Shown in pieces: positions 19,218-27,769 of a DNA stretch of 64,000 nucleotides. Numbering within the stretch: position 1 is the first letter of the stretch; every line of letters starts with the position of its first letter. The notes below the pieces were generated by a model. It saw only the letters and a program-made list of their open reading frames with translations, was not told where the DNA came from and ran no database searches. The translations under genes and the position numbers were made by a program. Source of the stretch: a virus; the IMG/VR virus record IMGVR_UViG_3300017739_000004, positions 38,949 to 102,948 of that record; one strand, written 5' to 3'.

Positions 19218-19817
19218 TTATGTTGCCTGTTTCTTACTTAACATTTGACTATCTCTAAAGACTTTTGATAGAGATGCCTTTTCAAATTGTTCGGTTGGCA
19301 AGAATATTGCAATTTCCCAATCTGTCATTGGTACTCTTCTAATTGTTGATTTGATATGTGAAGTTAAATATCTTTTATAACATGGTGCAAATTCACGAAA
19401 CTTTACTACACCTTTTAAAAGATCATATTTAAGACCATTTAACCTAGCATTTTCATTTGGTTCTTCTGGTCCAAATTCCATTAACTTGTCTAAAAAGGCT
19501 GCCCTTACATCTGGTCTAAGATAATGCAAATTAAGTGCATCAAATCCATCTTTATTAACTCCCATTAAAATGCCTAATGGAAATCTATCATAATATGGTA
19601 ATACATTTTTTAATTTTGGATCGTATGCATACATTACCATATCACCAATTCTTGGTTTAGTACTAGTAAAAAGCGCAGGGTCTTTTAAGACTTTATTTCT
19701 CGTCACATTTAGATTACGAACATTTTTCATAAACCACTTTTGAGCTTCTTTAGACCTAGGATTTACTCTAGCTCTATAAGCTGACGACGAAATCTTATCA
19801 AATAAACTATCTGCCAT
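19218..19817 (-). CDS. Conserved T4-like virion-associated protein, 199 aa
   Basis: 199 residues, basic. The start LFDKISSSAYRARVNPRSKE followed by AQKWFMKNV, the middle GDMVMYAYDPKLKNVLPYYD then RFPLGILM, and LNLHYLRPDVRAAFLDKL recur in a protein conserved among marine T4-like phages as I recall it; its function was not clear to me. It lies next to gene 4, where T4 carries gene 2 (DNA-end protector), but I see no firm match to gp2. A - strand TATAAATA lies 5 bases before its ATG. Confidence 0.75.
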   Translation of the reverse strand: MADSLFDKISSSAYRARVNPRSKEAQKWFMKNVRNLNVTRNKVLKDPALFTSTKPRIGDMVMYAYDPKLKNVLPYYDRFPLGILMGVNKDGFDALNLHYLRPDVRAAFLDKLMEFGPEEPNENARLNGLKYDLLKGVVKFREFAPCYKRYLTSHIKSTIRRVPMTDWEIAIFLPTEQFEKASLSKVFRDSQMLSKKQAT

Positions 19818-19822
19818 ATCTT

Positions 19823-19830
19823 TATTTATA
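19823..19830 (-). promoter_or_regulatory. T4-type late promoter, - strand
   Basis: TATAAATA on the - strand (TATTTATA on +), ending 5 bases before the ATG of the 199-residue gene. It lies in the 18-base gap after gene 4. If used, it gives an almost leaderless message for the downstream - strand genes. Confidence 0.5.
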
Positions 19831-19835
19831 ACAGT

Positions 19836-20276
19836 TTACAGTACTTTTATACCTAGATTCTTTAAAGTTTCTTCTGTCCAGACTTGAAATTGCCAACCAT
19901 TATGTTTTGCAAACTTATCTGCAGCATTCCATTTATCTTGATTTCTTGAAAAGGTAAGTGCTTCATTGATATATCTTTTAGTTTTTCTTGATTTCTTTTT
20001 AGGTGGCATAGTTTGATTCTTTGGTTTGATTTCCACCAAAAAGATTTTTTTGTTTTCCATTTCTATTAATAAGTCTACAAAATACCTATGTATTTTATTA
20101 TCAATAGAACATTTATAAGGAACAACAACTCCTTCACTATTCCATAACTTAACTTTGGGGTTATTCTCGCACCATCTAAAGGCATTTCTTTCCCATAATG
20201 ATCTGAATACCACATCGCGTGTATTGCCAGCATACTTTTCTGGCTTTTTAATTGTGTATTTACCCTTGTAACTCAT
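19836..20276 (-). CDS. 4: gp4-like head completion protein
   Basis: 146 residues, matching T4 gp4 (150). Family signs: YKGKYTIKKPEKYAGNTRDV, then VFRSLWERNAFRWCENNP, IHRYFVDLLIEME and FLVEIKPKNQTMPPK. The FVDL...EIKPK pattern is that of a TnsA/restriction-type nuclease core, with Asp and the E-x-K pair as likely metal ligands. In T4, gp4 (with gp50) completes the head before tail joining. It is the first gene of the - strand operon and diverges from gp48, with late promoters for both in the gap. Confidence 0.85.
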   Translation of the reverse strand: MSYKGKYTIKKPEKYAGNTRDVVFRSLWERNAFRWCENNPKVKLWNSEGVVVPYKCSIDNKIHRYFVDLLIEMENKKIFLVEIKPKNQTMPPKKKSRKTKRYINEALTFSRNQDKWNAADKFAKHNGWQFQVWTEETLKNLGIKVL

Positions 20277-20315
20277 ATAAATAACTCTATATACTTTTAT
20301 TTATTTATATTTATA
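20276..20315. promoter_or_regulatory. Divergent late promoter region between gp4 and gp48
   Basis: The + strand has TATAAATA at 20276-20283, 42 bases ahead of the gp48 ATG. The - strand has two overlapping TATAAATA boxes (TATTTATA at 20302-20309 and 20308-20315), 25 to 31 bases ahead of the gp4 ATG. AAGGAA before 20326 is the ribosome site. This gap serves both the - strand tail operon and the + strand baseplate operon. Confidence 0.72.
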
Positions 20316-20325
20316 AGGAATACAT

Positions 20326-21291
20326 ATGTCAGAAAATACCAATAAAGATGCAGGTTCTCAAGCATTAGAACCAACAGAAGTATTGTATTATCCATCAAGA
20401 TTAGAAAGTGATTTGTCTAAAGGTACGTCAATGTTAAAATTTACAATTGTAGAAAGACGTCATAGAGAAATAATGAAGCATATTTATTTACCATCTCCAA
20501 ATTCATTTAATTTAAATGATGGTGCTAGTTATGATTCATTGGATAAAGGTGATATACAACAAGCTTTTGGTGGAGCCGCTAGTCTGCTTGGCCAAGCAAT
20601 CAGAGGTGACCAAGCTAGAGGTGGAGGTGCAGCTGGTGCTGAAAGTTTTACTGCTGATTTAGCTGTTACGGGTTTATTGTTTGGTGGTGGCATACCTATT
20701 ATTGGTGGATCAATGAATGAAATAGCTTTTCAAGCAGGTGCTGCTGCAAATAAACAAGAAAGAACCAGATTTACAGGTAATGCTATTCGTACATTCAGTT
20801 TCCAAATAGAACTTTCACCAGAAAGTAGTGATGAAAATAAAAAAATAGTTAAAATATTAGATACATTTAGAAGGTATCTTTATGCTGCTAAAGGTACTAA
20901 TGTATTGGCATTAGATTATCCACCAGAATTTTTAGTAGAATTTTATAATGGTAAAAAAATAAACACTAACTTTCCAGTATTTGCTCCAGCATATTTAGAA
21001 TCTATACAAACTACTTATAATCCAAATACTTTTGCATTACACACAGATGGTGGTGCAGAAACTTATACACTAAATTTGACATTTAAAGAAAGTAGAAAAT
21101 TAATTAGAGAAGAAATAGATACATTAAAAGCAAATCAAGAATCAAATACAAGACATCAAGAACTTTATAAAAATCAATATTTAACAGCTGATCAAGTTAG
21201 CCAATTAGAAAGAGGTGTACGTACATTAGAAAATGAGAAAATAGAAGAGTTAAAAGAAGCATACTTAGATGAACAAGGAACAGGATATTAG
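20326..21291 (+). CDS. 48: gp48-like baseplate tail tube cap
   Basis: 321 residues (T4 gp48: 364). The start PTEVLYYPSRLESDL, then KHIYLPSPNSFNLNDGASYD is typical of gp48 of T4-like phages. A Gly-rich stretch follows, then IRTFSFQIELSPESSDENKK, LDTFRRYLYAAK and YNPNTFALHTDGG with the final tube-like strands (ETYTLNLTFKESRKL). gp48 sits on the hub and, with gp54, starts tube assembly. The last 60 residues are a charged helix. It begins the + strand baseplate operon, three bases ahead of gp53. Confidence 0.88.
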   Translation: MSENTNKDAGSQALEPTEVLYYPSRLESDLSKGTSMLKFTIVERRHREIMKHIYLPSPNSFNLNDGASYDSLDKGDIQQAFGGAASLLGQAIRGDQARGGGAAGAESFTADLAVTGLLFGGGIPIIGGSMNEIAFQAGAAANKQERTRFTGNAIRTFSFQIELSPESSDENKKIVKILDTFRRYLYAAKGTNVLALDYPPEFLVEFYNGKKINTNFPVFAPAYLESIQTTYNPNTFALHTDGGAETYTLNLTFKESRKLIREEIDTLKANQESNTRHQELYKNQYLTADQVSQLERGVRTLENEKIEELKEAYLDEQGTGY

Positions 21292-21293
21292 AT

Positions 21294-22217
21294 ATGTTTT
21301 TTAATAGATTTCCAAATACTAAATATGACTTTGATGGTCAAGGTAAATTTCAAAATATAAAAAATATTTTTAGAAGTGTAAGAGCTCTTCCAGAATTTTT
21401 AGATACATTTACATCATACAAATTATATGATGTCTTAAATGGTGAAAGACCAGATATTGTATCTTCCAGATTATATGGAACACCACAATTTTATTGGACA
21501 TTTTTTGTAGTAAATGATTTCTTACATGATGGTTATAGAGCATGGCCAATGTCTCAACAAGATTTAGTACAATATTTTGAAACACAATATGAAGGTTTTG
21601 TTATAACAACTGATCCAGAAATTGTTCCTGATGCTGATGGGTTAGATACATTTAAAAATTCTATAGCTGGTCAATTTGATTTAGGAGAAATATTACATGG
21701 AGGTACCTCTGGTGCAAAAGGTACTTTAACTAAAAAAGATGTAGACATGAATCAATTAGTTATTCAAGATGTGACACTAGGTACTGCTGGTAAACATCCA
21801 ATTAGTGGTGCAGATGACTCTTCAATTACTGGTGGTCAATTTATTGCTAACGAAGCTATAATACAAAACTCAAATACTGAACAAGTAGAAAGCCATATTG
21901 TTTACAAATATATTGATGCACCATATCAATATTATGCAACAGCAGATTCAGCAAATCAAAGATCAGTGACTAACAGAACATTTATAAATTCAAGTGAAAA
22001 AGAACAAATAGCAATTGATCCTAACAATTCAGAAGCTAATAGTGATGGACAAGTTTTTAGAACTACAAATAATACAGTAGATGAAAACTTTATTTCATTT
22101 AAAACATATCGTGAATATGAAACAGAGCTGAATGATGCTAGATCACAAATTAGATATGTAGACCCTAATTATATTGGAGAGTTTGTAGAAAGGTTTACAG
22201 AATTATTAAACGAGTAA
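21294..22217 (+). CDS. 53: gp53-like baseplate wedge protein
   Basis: 307 residues, longer than T4 gp53 (196). The start FFNRFPNTKYDFDGQGK, then IFRSVRALPEF, TSYKLYDVLNGERPDIVSSR and LYGTPQFYWTFFVVNDFLHD with GYRAWPMSQQDL are clear gp53 marks. At about residues 130-185 there is an inserted beta module containing LHGGTSGAKGTL that T4 lacks and that resembles inserts in gp8, gp13 and the DUF4815 protein here. The C-terminal part returns to family style (REYETELNDARSQIRYVDPN). In T4, gp53 holds neighbouring wedges together. Confidence 0.88.
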   Translation: MFFNRFPNTKYDFDGQGKFQNIKNIFRSVRALPEFLDTFTSYKLYDVLNGERPDIVSSRLYGTPQFYWTFFVVNDFLHDGYRAWPMSQQDLVQYFETQYEGFVITTDPEIVPDADGLDTFKNSIAGQFDLGEILHGGTSGAKGTLTKKDVDMNQLVIQDVTLGTAGKHPISGADDSSITGGQFIANEAIIQNSNTEQVESHIVYKYIDAPYQYYATADSANQRSVTNRTFINSSEKEQIAIDPNNSEANSDGQVFRTTNNTVDENFISFKTYREYETELNDARSQIRYVDPNYIGEFVERFTELLNE

Positions 22218-22221
22218 TATT

Positions 22222-23631
22222 ATGACAATTGGTTCAGGCAGTGAAAGCAATGAAAACCAAGTTTTTTCACCAAAAAATTATCTATTAAGAACAGTCAAAC
22301 TATTAAGACAAGGATTGGGTGGTCAAGATATTGGCGCTAAAGCTATTGACATCACACAAAAAATATTATCTATTGATATTGTAGAAAGTATTTATAAATC
22401 TGGCATACAAGTAGATTTACAAATTAAAGATGATGTACAACTTTTTAGTAGTATGCGCTTAAATGGTGCTGAAAAGATCGCATTGATTATTTCAAGAGCA
22501 CAAGATACACCTGACGAAACTATCAAGCTTTTATTATCTATTATTAATATTGATACATTTTCAGATGTTAATCCTGGAATGAAATCATATAAATTAAGAT
22601 GTGCATTTGATTATACTATAGTAAATCAATCAAAAATTATATCCGACGAATTCACTGATATTTCAAAAAAGATAAGTGACATAGCAAAAACAGATTTAGG
22701 TATATCTGAAAAGCTTTTAGATATTAGTGAATCATCACAATCTGCAAAAGGCATCATACCTAGAATGAAGCCATTAGCTGCTATTAATTGGTTAACAAGA
22801 AATATTGCTGATGCAGGCACACCATACTATTTTTATCAAACTTCTTCTGGTACAGTACATTTAAAATCATATAAACAAATGTTAAGAGATATACACGAAG
22901 AAGATAATCTTTATACAAATAATGTTAATTTTAATTTATTTGATAAACAAGATAAGATGGCTGATTCAACAGAATTGTCCTTTGCACAAGAAAAATTTAA
23001 TATAATTAGTATTAATTCTAATTTAAATATATCACCATTTAAAGGTGTAGCTGATGGTACATATAGATCAAACAAATTAAGCTATGATATTTATAAAAAA
23101 GAATTTAAATCATCAGTTAAATTCGAAGCTAATGAATTACAAAATCATTTAAATAAATTTGCTGCAATTCCAAAAGATTATTTTGAGAATAAAGGTGAGA
23201 CAGGAAAAAATTATTATATTAATTTAAATAGTGGTGCATTTGATGGTAATGCTACTAATTATCATAATGTAGTAGATGATATTATACAAGAAAAAGAAGC
23301 TTATCATACAAGACTTGAAACAATAACACAAGAATTTGTTATACCTGGAGATTTTAATATAGAGGCTGGAAAAGTTATAAGAATATTATTATTAGATAAC
23401 GCATTTGAAGAAAAGGTGCACGAAGATGATACAGGAGATGCTATTGATAGACAAAACTCCGGTCTGTATTTAATTACTTCTATAGTACATACATTTAGAA
23501 ATCAAGAATTTGTTTCAAGATTAGTATGCAAAAAAGATACACATATAGATGACCAGAATCAGCCAATAGATTATTTTGCATCGACTGACCCTGGCAGAAC
23601 AATTGATTTAATAGGAAATAATAATGGATAG
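22222..23631 (+). CDS. 27: gp27-like baseplate hub protein
   Basis: 469 residues (T4 gp27: 391). The N-terminal part (SIDIVESIYKSGIQVDLQIK, IALIISRAQD), the central helix with AAINWLTRNIADAGTPYYFY and the C-terminal barrel (EFVIPGDFNIEAGKVIRILL, GLYLITSIVHTFRNQEFVSR) follow gp27-type hub proteins. These trimers form the tube-side hub and bind gp5. It overlaps the gp5-like gene by 8 bases, the expected partner. Overall identity to T4 is low by eye, so the call rests on pattern and synteny. Confidence 0.8.
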   Translation: MTIGSGSESNENQVFSPKNYLLRTVKLLRQGLGGQDIGAKAIDITQKILSIDIVESIYKSGIQVDLQIKDDVQLFSSMRLNGAEKIALIISRAQDTPDETIKLLLSIINIDTFSDVNPGMKSYKLRCAFDYTIVNQSKIISDEFTDISKKISDIAKTDLGISEKLLDISESSQSAKGIIPRMKPLAAINWLTRNIADAGTPYYFYQTSSGTVHLKSYKQMLRDIHEEDNLYTNNVNFNLFDKQDKMADSTELSFAQEKFNIISINSNLNISPFKGVADGTYRSNKLSYDIYKKEFKSSVKFEANELQNHLNKFAAIPKDYFENKGETGKNYYINLNSGAFDGNATNYHNVVDDIIQEKEAYHTRLETITQEFVIPGDFNIEAGKVIRILLLDNAFEEKVHEDDTGDAIDRQNSGLYLITSIVHTFRNQEFVSRLVCKKDTHIDDQNQPIDYFASTDPGRTIDLIGNNNG

Positions 23632-24064
23632 ACGAGATGATAATTTTAGAAATGGTATGTTCAGTTGGTTTACTGGCGAAGTATTAAAGATACATGCGGA
23701 TGGTACTAATAGAGTAAAAGTATTTCCTCATGGGTATTATGATGAAAAATTTAATAGTGAAGAAGAAGCAGATAAATTACCATGGGCAACAGTCATGATG
23801 CCATGTACCACAGCTGGTACTAATACAAGCCATCAAAATCATAGCCTAGAAGTTGGTTCTCATGTTGTTGGTTTTTTTAGAGATGGCCCAAGTGCACAAG
23901 ACCCAATTATTATGGGAACAATACATGGTAAAGATAAACCAACGTTAGCAAGTCCTGATGTAAAACAGCAAAGATTCCAGGGTGGACAAAATATAATTTT
24001 TGATAATAAATCTGGAACAATCACATTGGCTGGTTCTTCAGTTGGTAAAGTAATAATATTATAA
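23624..24064 (+). CDS. 5: gp5-like hub OB-fold protein without lysozyme
   Basis: 146 residues against 575 in T4. It holds the N-terminal OB-fold only: MFSWFTGEVLKIHADGTNRV, KVFPHGYYD, LPWATVMMPCTT and HSLEVGSHVVGFFRDGPSAQ then DPIIMGTIHG. After about residue 125 there is a short strand-rich end (NIIFDNKSGTITLAGSS) where the T4 lysozyme domain and long beta-helix would begin. So the tail-tip muralytic activity is not in this protein. Similar short gp5 proteins are found in marine T4-like phages. It couples to gp27 upstream and shares its stop with the next ATG. Confidence 0.85.
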   Translation: MDRRDDNFRNGMFSWFTGEVLKIHADGTNRVKVFPHGYYDEKFNSEEEADKLPWATVMMPCTTAGTNTSHQNHSLEVGSHVVGFFRDGPSAQDPIIMGTIHGKDKPTLASPDVKQQRFQGGQNIIFDNKSGTITLAGSSVGKVIIL

Positions 24065-25113
24065 TGACTCAATTAACAGCAACAGTTCCACCAATGGAGT
24101 GTCCCGATACACAGTTGCCAACCCCAGCTAATCTAGCAAATCTTTTTGGTAATCTGATTACACAAGCCGAGAGAGGTGCGTTATCTGAAATTGCAGAAAT
24201 ACAAGAAGAAGCTCAAAAATTAAAAGAAAAAATAGAAAAGATACGAGAAGATATACTAAGTCCTTACGATCCTAAATTCAAAAGATTAGAAATACCTGAA
24301 AAAGAATATGAGATAATGATTACTAGATTAGTCAATGAATATAGTACTTATGTTCAGGCGAAGATGTTAGAGATTATTGCTGATCTTACAACAATAGAAA
24401 TTAATGTCACTATATTAGGAGTAGAAGTAGATGCAATCAAATTTGCAATAGACAGACCATATCGAGCAGAAATACTTGGACAAATAGATGTTGATAGTAT
24501 GTATGATTTATTACCACCTGAATATCAAAGCTTTAAAGATAAATTTGATAGTGCAGATTTAAAAGGTAAAAAAATAAATGACTTTATTGAAACTAAAATA
24601 AAAGAATTTTTACAAGGTAATATTATTCAAGGATTAAAAGATTTAGAATTGAGTTTTACATTACCAACTGATCCAAGAGCTGCTATTCAATTAAAAATTC
24701 AAGAAATTAAAGATGATGCAAAGAAAGATATGAACGAAAAGATAGAAGATTTAAAAACAATTACAATTGGTGGTTATACATTAGAACAAATATTAGGTGG
24801 AGAGTTTGATGATAATGTAGAGATAACTGAATTTACTTTTGATAGACTAATTGATAAACTATTAGTTTTTGCACAAGACTATTGGAGTTATTTAGTAAAA
24901 GAAATGCTATCAAAAATAACAGATGCAATCAAAGATATACCTGGATTAGATAAGATAATAGAATTTTTAACATTTACATTCTGTGATTTCTTAACACTTA
25001 TAGGATTTCCAAAGACAATTGACTTATCTGCATTCAATGGTATTACAGTAGTAGCTAATGAAAATGCTGGATTAGGGTCTGTTTTATCAACTACGCCTGA
25101 AAGTTCAGGATAA
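24064..25113 (+). CDS. Baseplate-operon protein, helical, function unknown
   Basis: 349 residues, mostly helical and acidic. The start is Pro-rich (TVPPMECPDTQLPTPANLAN), then long charged helices (EIQEEAQKLKEKIEKIRED), and near the end a hydrophobic segment (KIIEFLTFTFCDFLTLIGF) that could be a membrane-active or buried helix. It lies between gp5 and gp25 with start/stop overlap at the 5' side. The place, at the hub, would suit a central tip or spike-associated protein delivered to the membrane. I do not recognise a T4 orthologue. Confidence 0.78.
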   Translation: MTQLTATVPPMECPDTQLPTPANLANLFGNLITQAERGALSEIAEIQEEAQKLKEKIEKIREDILSPYDPKFKRLEIPEKEYEIMITRLVNEYSTYVQAKMLEIIADLTTIEINVTILGVEVDAIKFAIDRPYRAEILGQIDVDSMYDLLPPEYQSFKDKFDSADLKGKKINDFIETKIKEFLQGNIIQGLKDLELSFTLPTDPRAAIQLKIQEIKDDAKKDMNEKIEDLKTITIGGYTLEQILGGEFDDNVEITEFTFDRLIDKLLVFAQDYWSYLVKEMLSKITDAIKDIPGLDKIIEFLTFTFCDFLTLIGFPKTIDLSAFNGITVVANENAGLGSVLSTTPESSG

Positions 25114-25117
25114 ACAT

Positions 25118-25125
25118 TATAAATA
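25118..25125 (+). promoter_or_regulatory. TATAAATA box ahead of gp25
   Basis: An exact T4-type late promoter box that ends 5 bases before the gp25 ATG, in the 17-base gap after the preceding gene. It has the same close spacing as the boxes at 5209 and 19823. Confidence 0.5.
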
Positions 25126-25130
25126 ACTAT

Positions 25131-25577
25131 ATGGCTACTTATACTTCAGATAGGACAACAACAAATACTAGCAAATCTAGTATAATCTCTGCAAAGAAAA
25201 AAGAATATAGAGATTTAGATTTAAGCTTGACATTACATCCTACCAAAAAAGATATAATGCCTCTAAGAGACGATCAAGCAATTAAAAATGCAATCAAAAA
25301 TCTTATAGTGACTAATGCTTTTGAAAGACCATTTAAACCAGCTTTAGGTGCAAGTCTTGGAAATGCTCTATTTGAACCACCAGGGTTTTTTACAGAAAAT
25401 ACAATAGAGGATAGAGTAAGAAGAGTAATAGTAGATCACGAGCCTAGAGTAAAAGTTTTAGGTGTAGCAGCTGCTTATGCTGAAACAGATGATAGCTATA
25501 GAGTCAATGTAAAATTTTTAATAAAAGAAAATGATGTAGAAACAAATGTAGACATCAGATTAAGAAGGTTAAGATAA
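25131..25577 (+). CDS. 25: gp25-like baseplate wedge protein
   Basis: 148 residues, close to T4 gp25 (132). Family core: RDLDLSLTLHPTKKDIMPLR, DDQAIKNAIKNLIVTNAFER, PFKPALGASLGNALFEPPG and HEPRVKVLGV. gp25 is the wedge protein conserved in all contractile tails and type VI secretion, where it joins the gp6-gp7 bundle and nucleates the sheath. The stop overlaps the gp6 ATG, as in many T4-like phages. The N-terminal 25 residues are Ser/Thr-rich and variable. Confidence 0.93.
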   Translation: MATYTSDRTTTNTSKSSIISAKKKEYRDLDLSLTLHPTKKDIMPLRDDQAIKNAIKNLIVTNAFERPFKPALGASLGNALFEPPGFFTENTIEDRVRRVIVDHEPRVKVLGVAAAYAETDDSYRVNVKFLIKENDVETNVDIRLRRLR

Positions 25578-27769
25578 TGGCAACAATAAATAAACTAAAC
25601 GTCACAGAATTAGATTTTGACCAGATAAAATCTAATCTTAAAAATTTTTTAAAGTCACAATCAGAATTTACTGATTTTAATTTTGAAGGATCAGGGCTCA
25701 ATGTATTACTAGATGTTCTAGCATATAATACACACTATAATGCTTTGAATGCTCACTATTCATTAAATGAAGCATTCTTAGATTCAGCTCAGATTCGTGG
25801 TAATATTGTAGCAAGAGCTAAACAATTAGGATATATACCAAGATCAGTTTTATCACCAAGAGCAACTGTTAGTTTAGTAGTCACTGCAGGTACAGATCAA
25901 AATTCAACAGCTGCTGGTACATTAACATTACCAAGAGGTACTAAATTTCAAACTAGTGTTCAAGGCCAATCATTTAATTATATATTAAAAGATGCTACAA
26001 GTGCTTCATATACACCAGCTTCAGGTTCAACTAATGGAACATATTCTTTTTCTAGTTTAGAATTAGTAGAAGGTGAATTAAGAAATTTAAAATATAGAGT
26101 AGATAATGATATTGAAAGTCAAAAATTTCAATTGTCAGATTTAAATGCAGACACATCCACACTCAGAGTAAGAGTGCAAGAAAATGAAAATAGTGAAGTG
26201 TTTGATTTATATACTCAATTTGAATCACTGAAAGATGTTGATTCTACTACTAAAGTTTATTATCTACAAGAAAACACATCTGGTTTTTATGAAATATATT
26301 TCGGTGATGGCGTAAATGGATTTAAACCTTCAAATAATAATATTGTCACATTAGATTATGTAATTACAAGCGGACCTGATTCTAATAATGCATCATTTAA
26401 TAGTAATGCATTACAAGATACTTTATCAGATGGAACAAATACATATCCAAATACTTCAACTGGTGGTGGAACTGCAGTCACAACTACAACTCAAAGTTCT
26501 GGTGGAACAGCACAAGAAACAAATGAATCTGTGAGGTTCAATGCTCCACTTGCATTTGCAACTCAGAATAGAGCAGTGACATCAGACGATTATGCGACTA
26601 TTATTAAAAATGGTTTTCCAAATATTCAAGCAATATCAACATGGGGTGGAGAAGATAATGACCCTGTAGATTTTGGTAGTGCATATATTTCTATCAAGCC
26701 ACTAACTGGTAATCTATTAACTGATTCAGAAAAGACACAGATAAAATCTTTACTAAAAGGTAAAAATGTTGTTTCAGTTGTACCAGAAATAGTAGACCTT
26801 GAAGAAACATTATTAGAATTAGATGTCTTTATTAAATACAATCCAAACCTTACAGATAGAACATCAGCAGAGGTACAATCAGTAGTAAATGATACTATAT
26901 CAGATTATGACTTTAACCAATTAAATAGATTTGATGGCGTTTTTAGACATTCAGAAATCTTAGGACAAATAGTTAGTTCAGAACCAAGTATTACAAGTGC
27001 TAATGTTAGACCTAGAATGTTCCAAAATATTACACCTAATATTTCAGCTGTAATTACATTCGACGGTTCTAGTAGTTCAGTTGTAAGTTTAGCAAATAAT
27101 ACAATTACTCTATCAGTATCAGAAGCAGCTAATTTTGCCGACGGTGATAAGATCACATATATTGTACCAACCGGTACAGTAATTGGTAATTTAGTCGATG
27201 GACGAGAATATTTTGTAAGAGATAAAACAACAACCTCACTAAAATTATCAGAAACATTAAATGGTAATCCAGTAAGTTTAGGAGCTTTAGGTTCTGCAAC
27301 TGGTCATCAACTTAAAGCATCTACTGCAGATAATAATTTTACTTTAACATTTGCTGAGCCATTCTTTAATACAGGTAATTCAACAAACTTTATTTTAAGT
27401 AGTTCAAAATTTAGATTAAATACTGATCCAAATACAGATGTACAATTTGGTGATATACCAATTGCTGGATCAGCAAATAGACAAGTTATTGTATACAAAA
27501 TTGTTGATGGTGTCAATATTACAGTAATAGATGACGCGGGTACATTAGATATTACAAATGGTAAAATAACTTTAAAAGGTTTTGTACCAAATACTACAGA
27601 TGTTATCAGACTTACCGTAGTGCCAGATTCTTTAGATATCGCACCAGTAAGAAATCAGTTATTAAATATAGAGCAAGCTAGAATTACAACAGTTGTAGAA
27701 GTAGATACTGTGGCTGTGTCAGGAACATCGGGTACTATTGATTATAATACAAATAGAAGGATTAAGTAA
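25577..27769 (+). CDS. 6: gp6-like baseplate wedge protein
   Basis: 730 residues (T4 gp6: 660). It has the gp6/gpJ-type start (LDFDQIKSNLKNFLKSQSEF, GLNVLLDVLAYNTHYNALNA, HYSLNEAFLDSA) and the mid-region NRAVTSDDYATIIKNGFPNI, the region that forms the dimer ring of the baseplate in T4. At about residues 515-575 there is an insert with TGTVIGNLVDGREYFVRDKT, then SLKLSETLNGNPVSL, a beta module that looks unrelated to gp6 and is of a type repeated in marine phage structural proteins. Start and stop overlap both neighbours. Confidence 0.92.
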   Translation: MATINKLNVTELDFDQIKSNLKNFLKSQSEFTDFNFEGSGLNVLLDVLAYNTHYNALNAHYSLNEAFLDSAQIRGNIVARAKQLGYIPRSVLSPRATVSLVVTAGTDQNSTAAGTLTLPRGTKFQTSVQGQSFNYILKDATSASYTPASGSTNGTYSFSSLELVEGELRNLKYRVDNDIESQKFQLSDLNADTSTLRVRVQENENSEVFDLYTQFESLKDVDSTTKVYYLQENTSGFYEIYFGDGVNGFKPSNNNIVTLDYVITSGPDSNNASFNSNALQDTLSDGTNTYPNTSTGGGTAVTTTTQSSGGTAQETNESVRFNAPLAFATQNRAVTSDDYATIIKNGFPNIQAISTWGGEDNDPVDFGSAYISIKPLTGNLLTDSEKTQIKSLLKGKNVVSVVPEIVDLEETLLELDVFIKYNPNLTDRTSAEVQSVVNDTISDYDFNQLNRFDGVFRHSEILGQIVSSEPSITSANVRPRMFQNITPNISAVITFDGSSSSVVSLANNTITLSVSEAANFADGDKITYIVPTGTVIGNLVDGREYFVRDKTTTSLKLSETLNGNPVSLGALGSATGHQLKASTADNNFTLTFAEPFFNTGNSTNFILSSSKFRLNTDPNTDVQFGDIPIAGSANRQVIVYKIVDGVNITVIDDAGTLDITNGKITLKGFVPNTTDVIRLTVVPDSLDIAPVRNQLLNIEQARITTVVEVDTVAVSGTSGTIDYNTNRRIK

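Noticed and set aside
23624-24064. Tail lysozyme activity in gp5
   Set aside because: Only the OB-fold is present. No lysozyme domain with Glu/Asp/Thr active site is seen in this or the neighbouring baseplate proteins.
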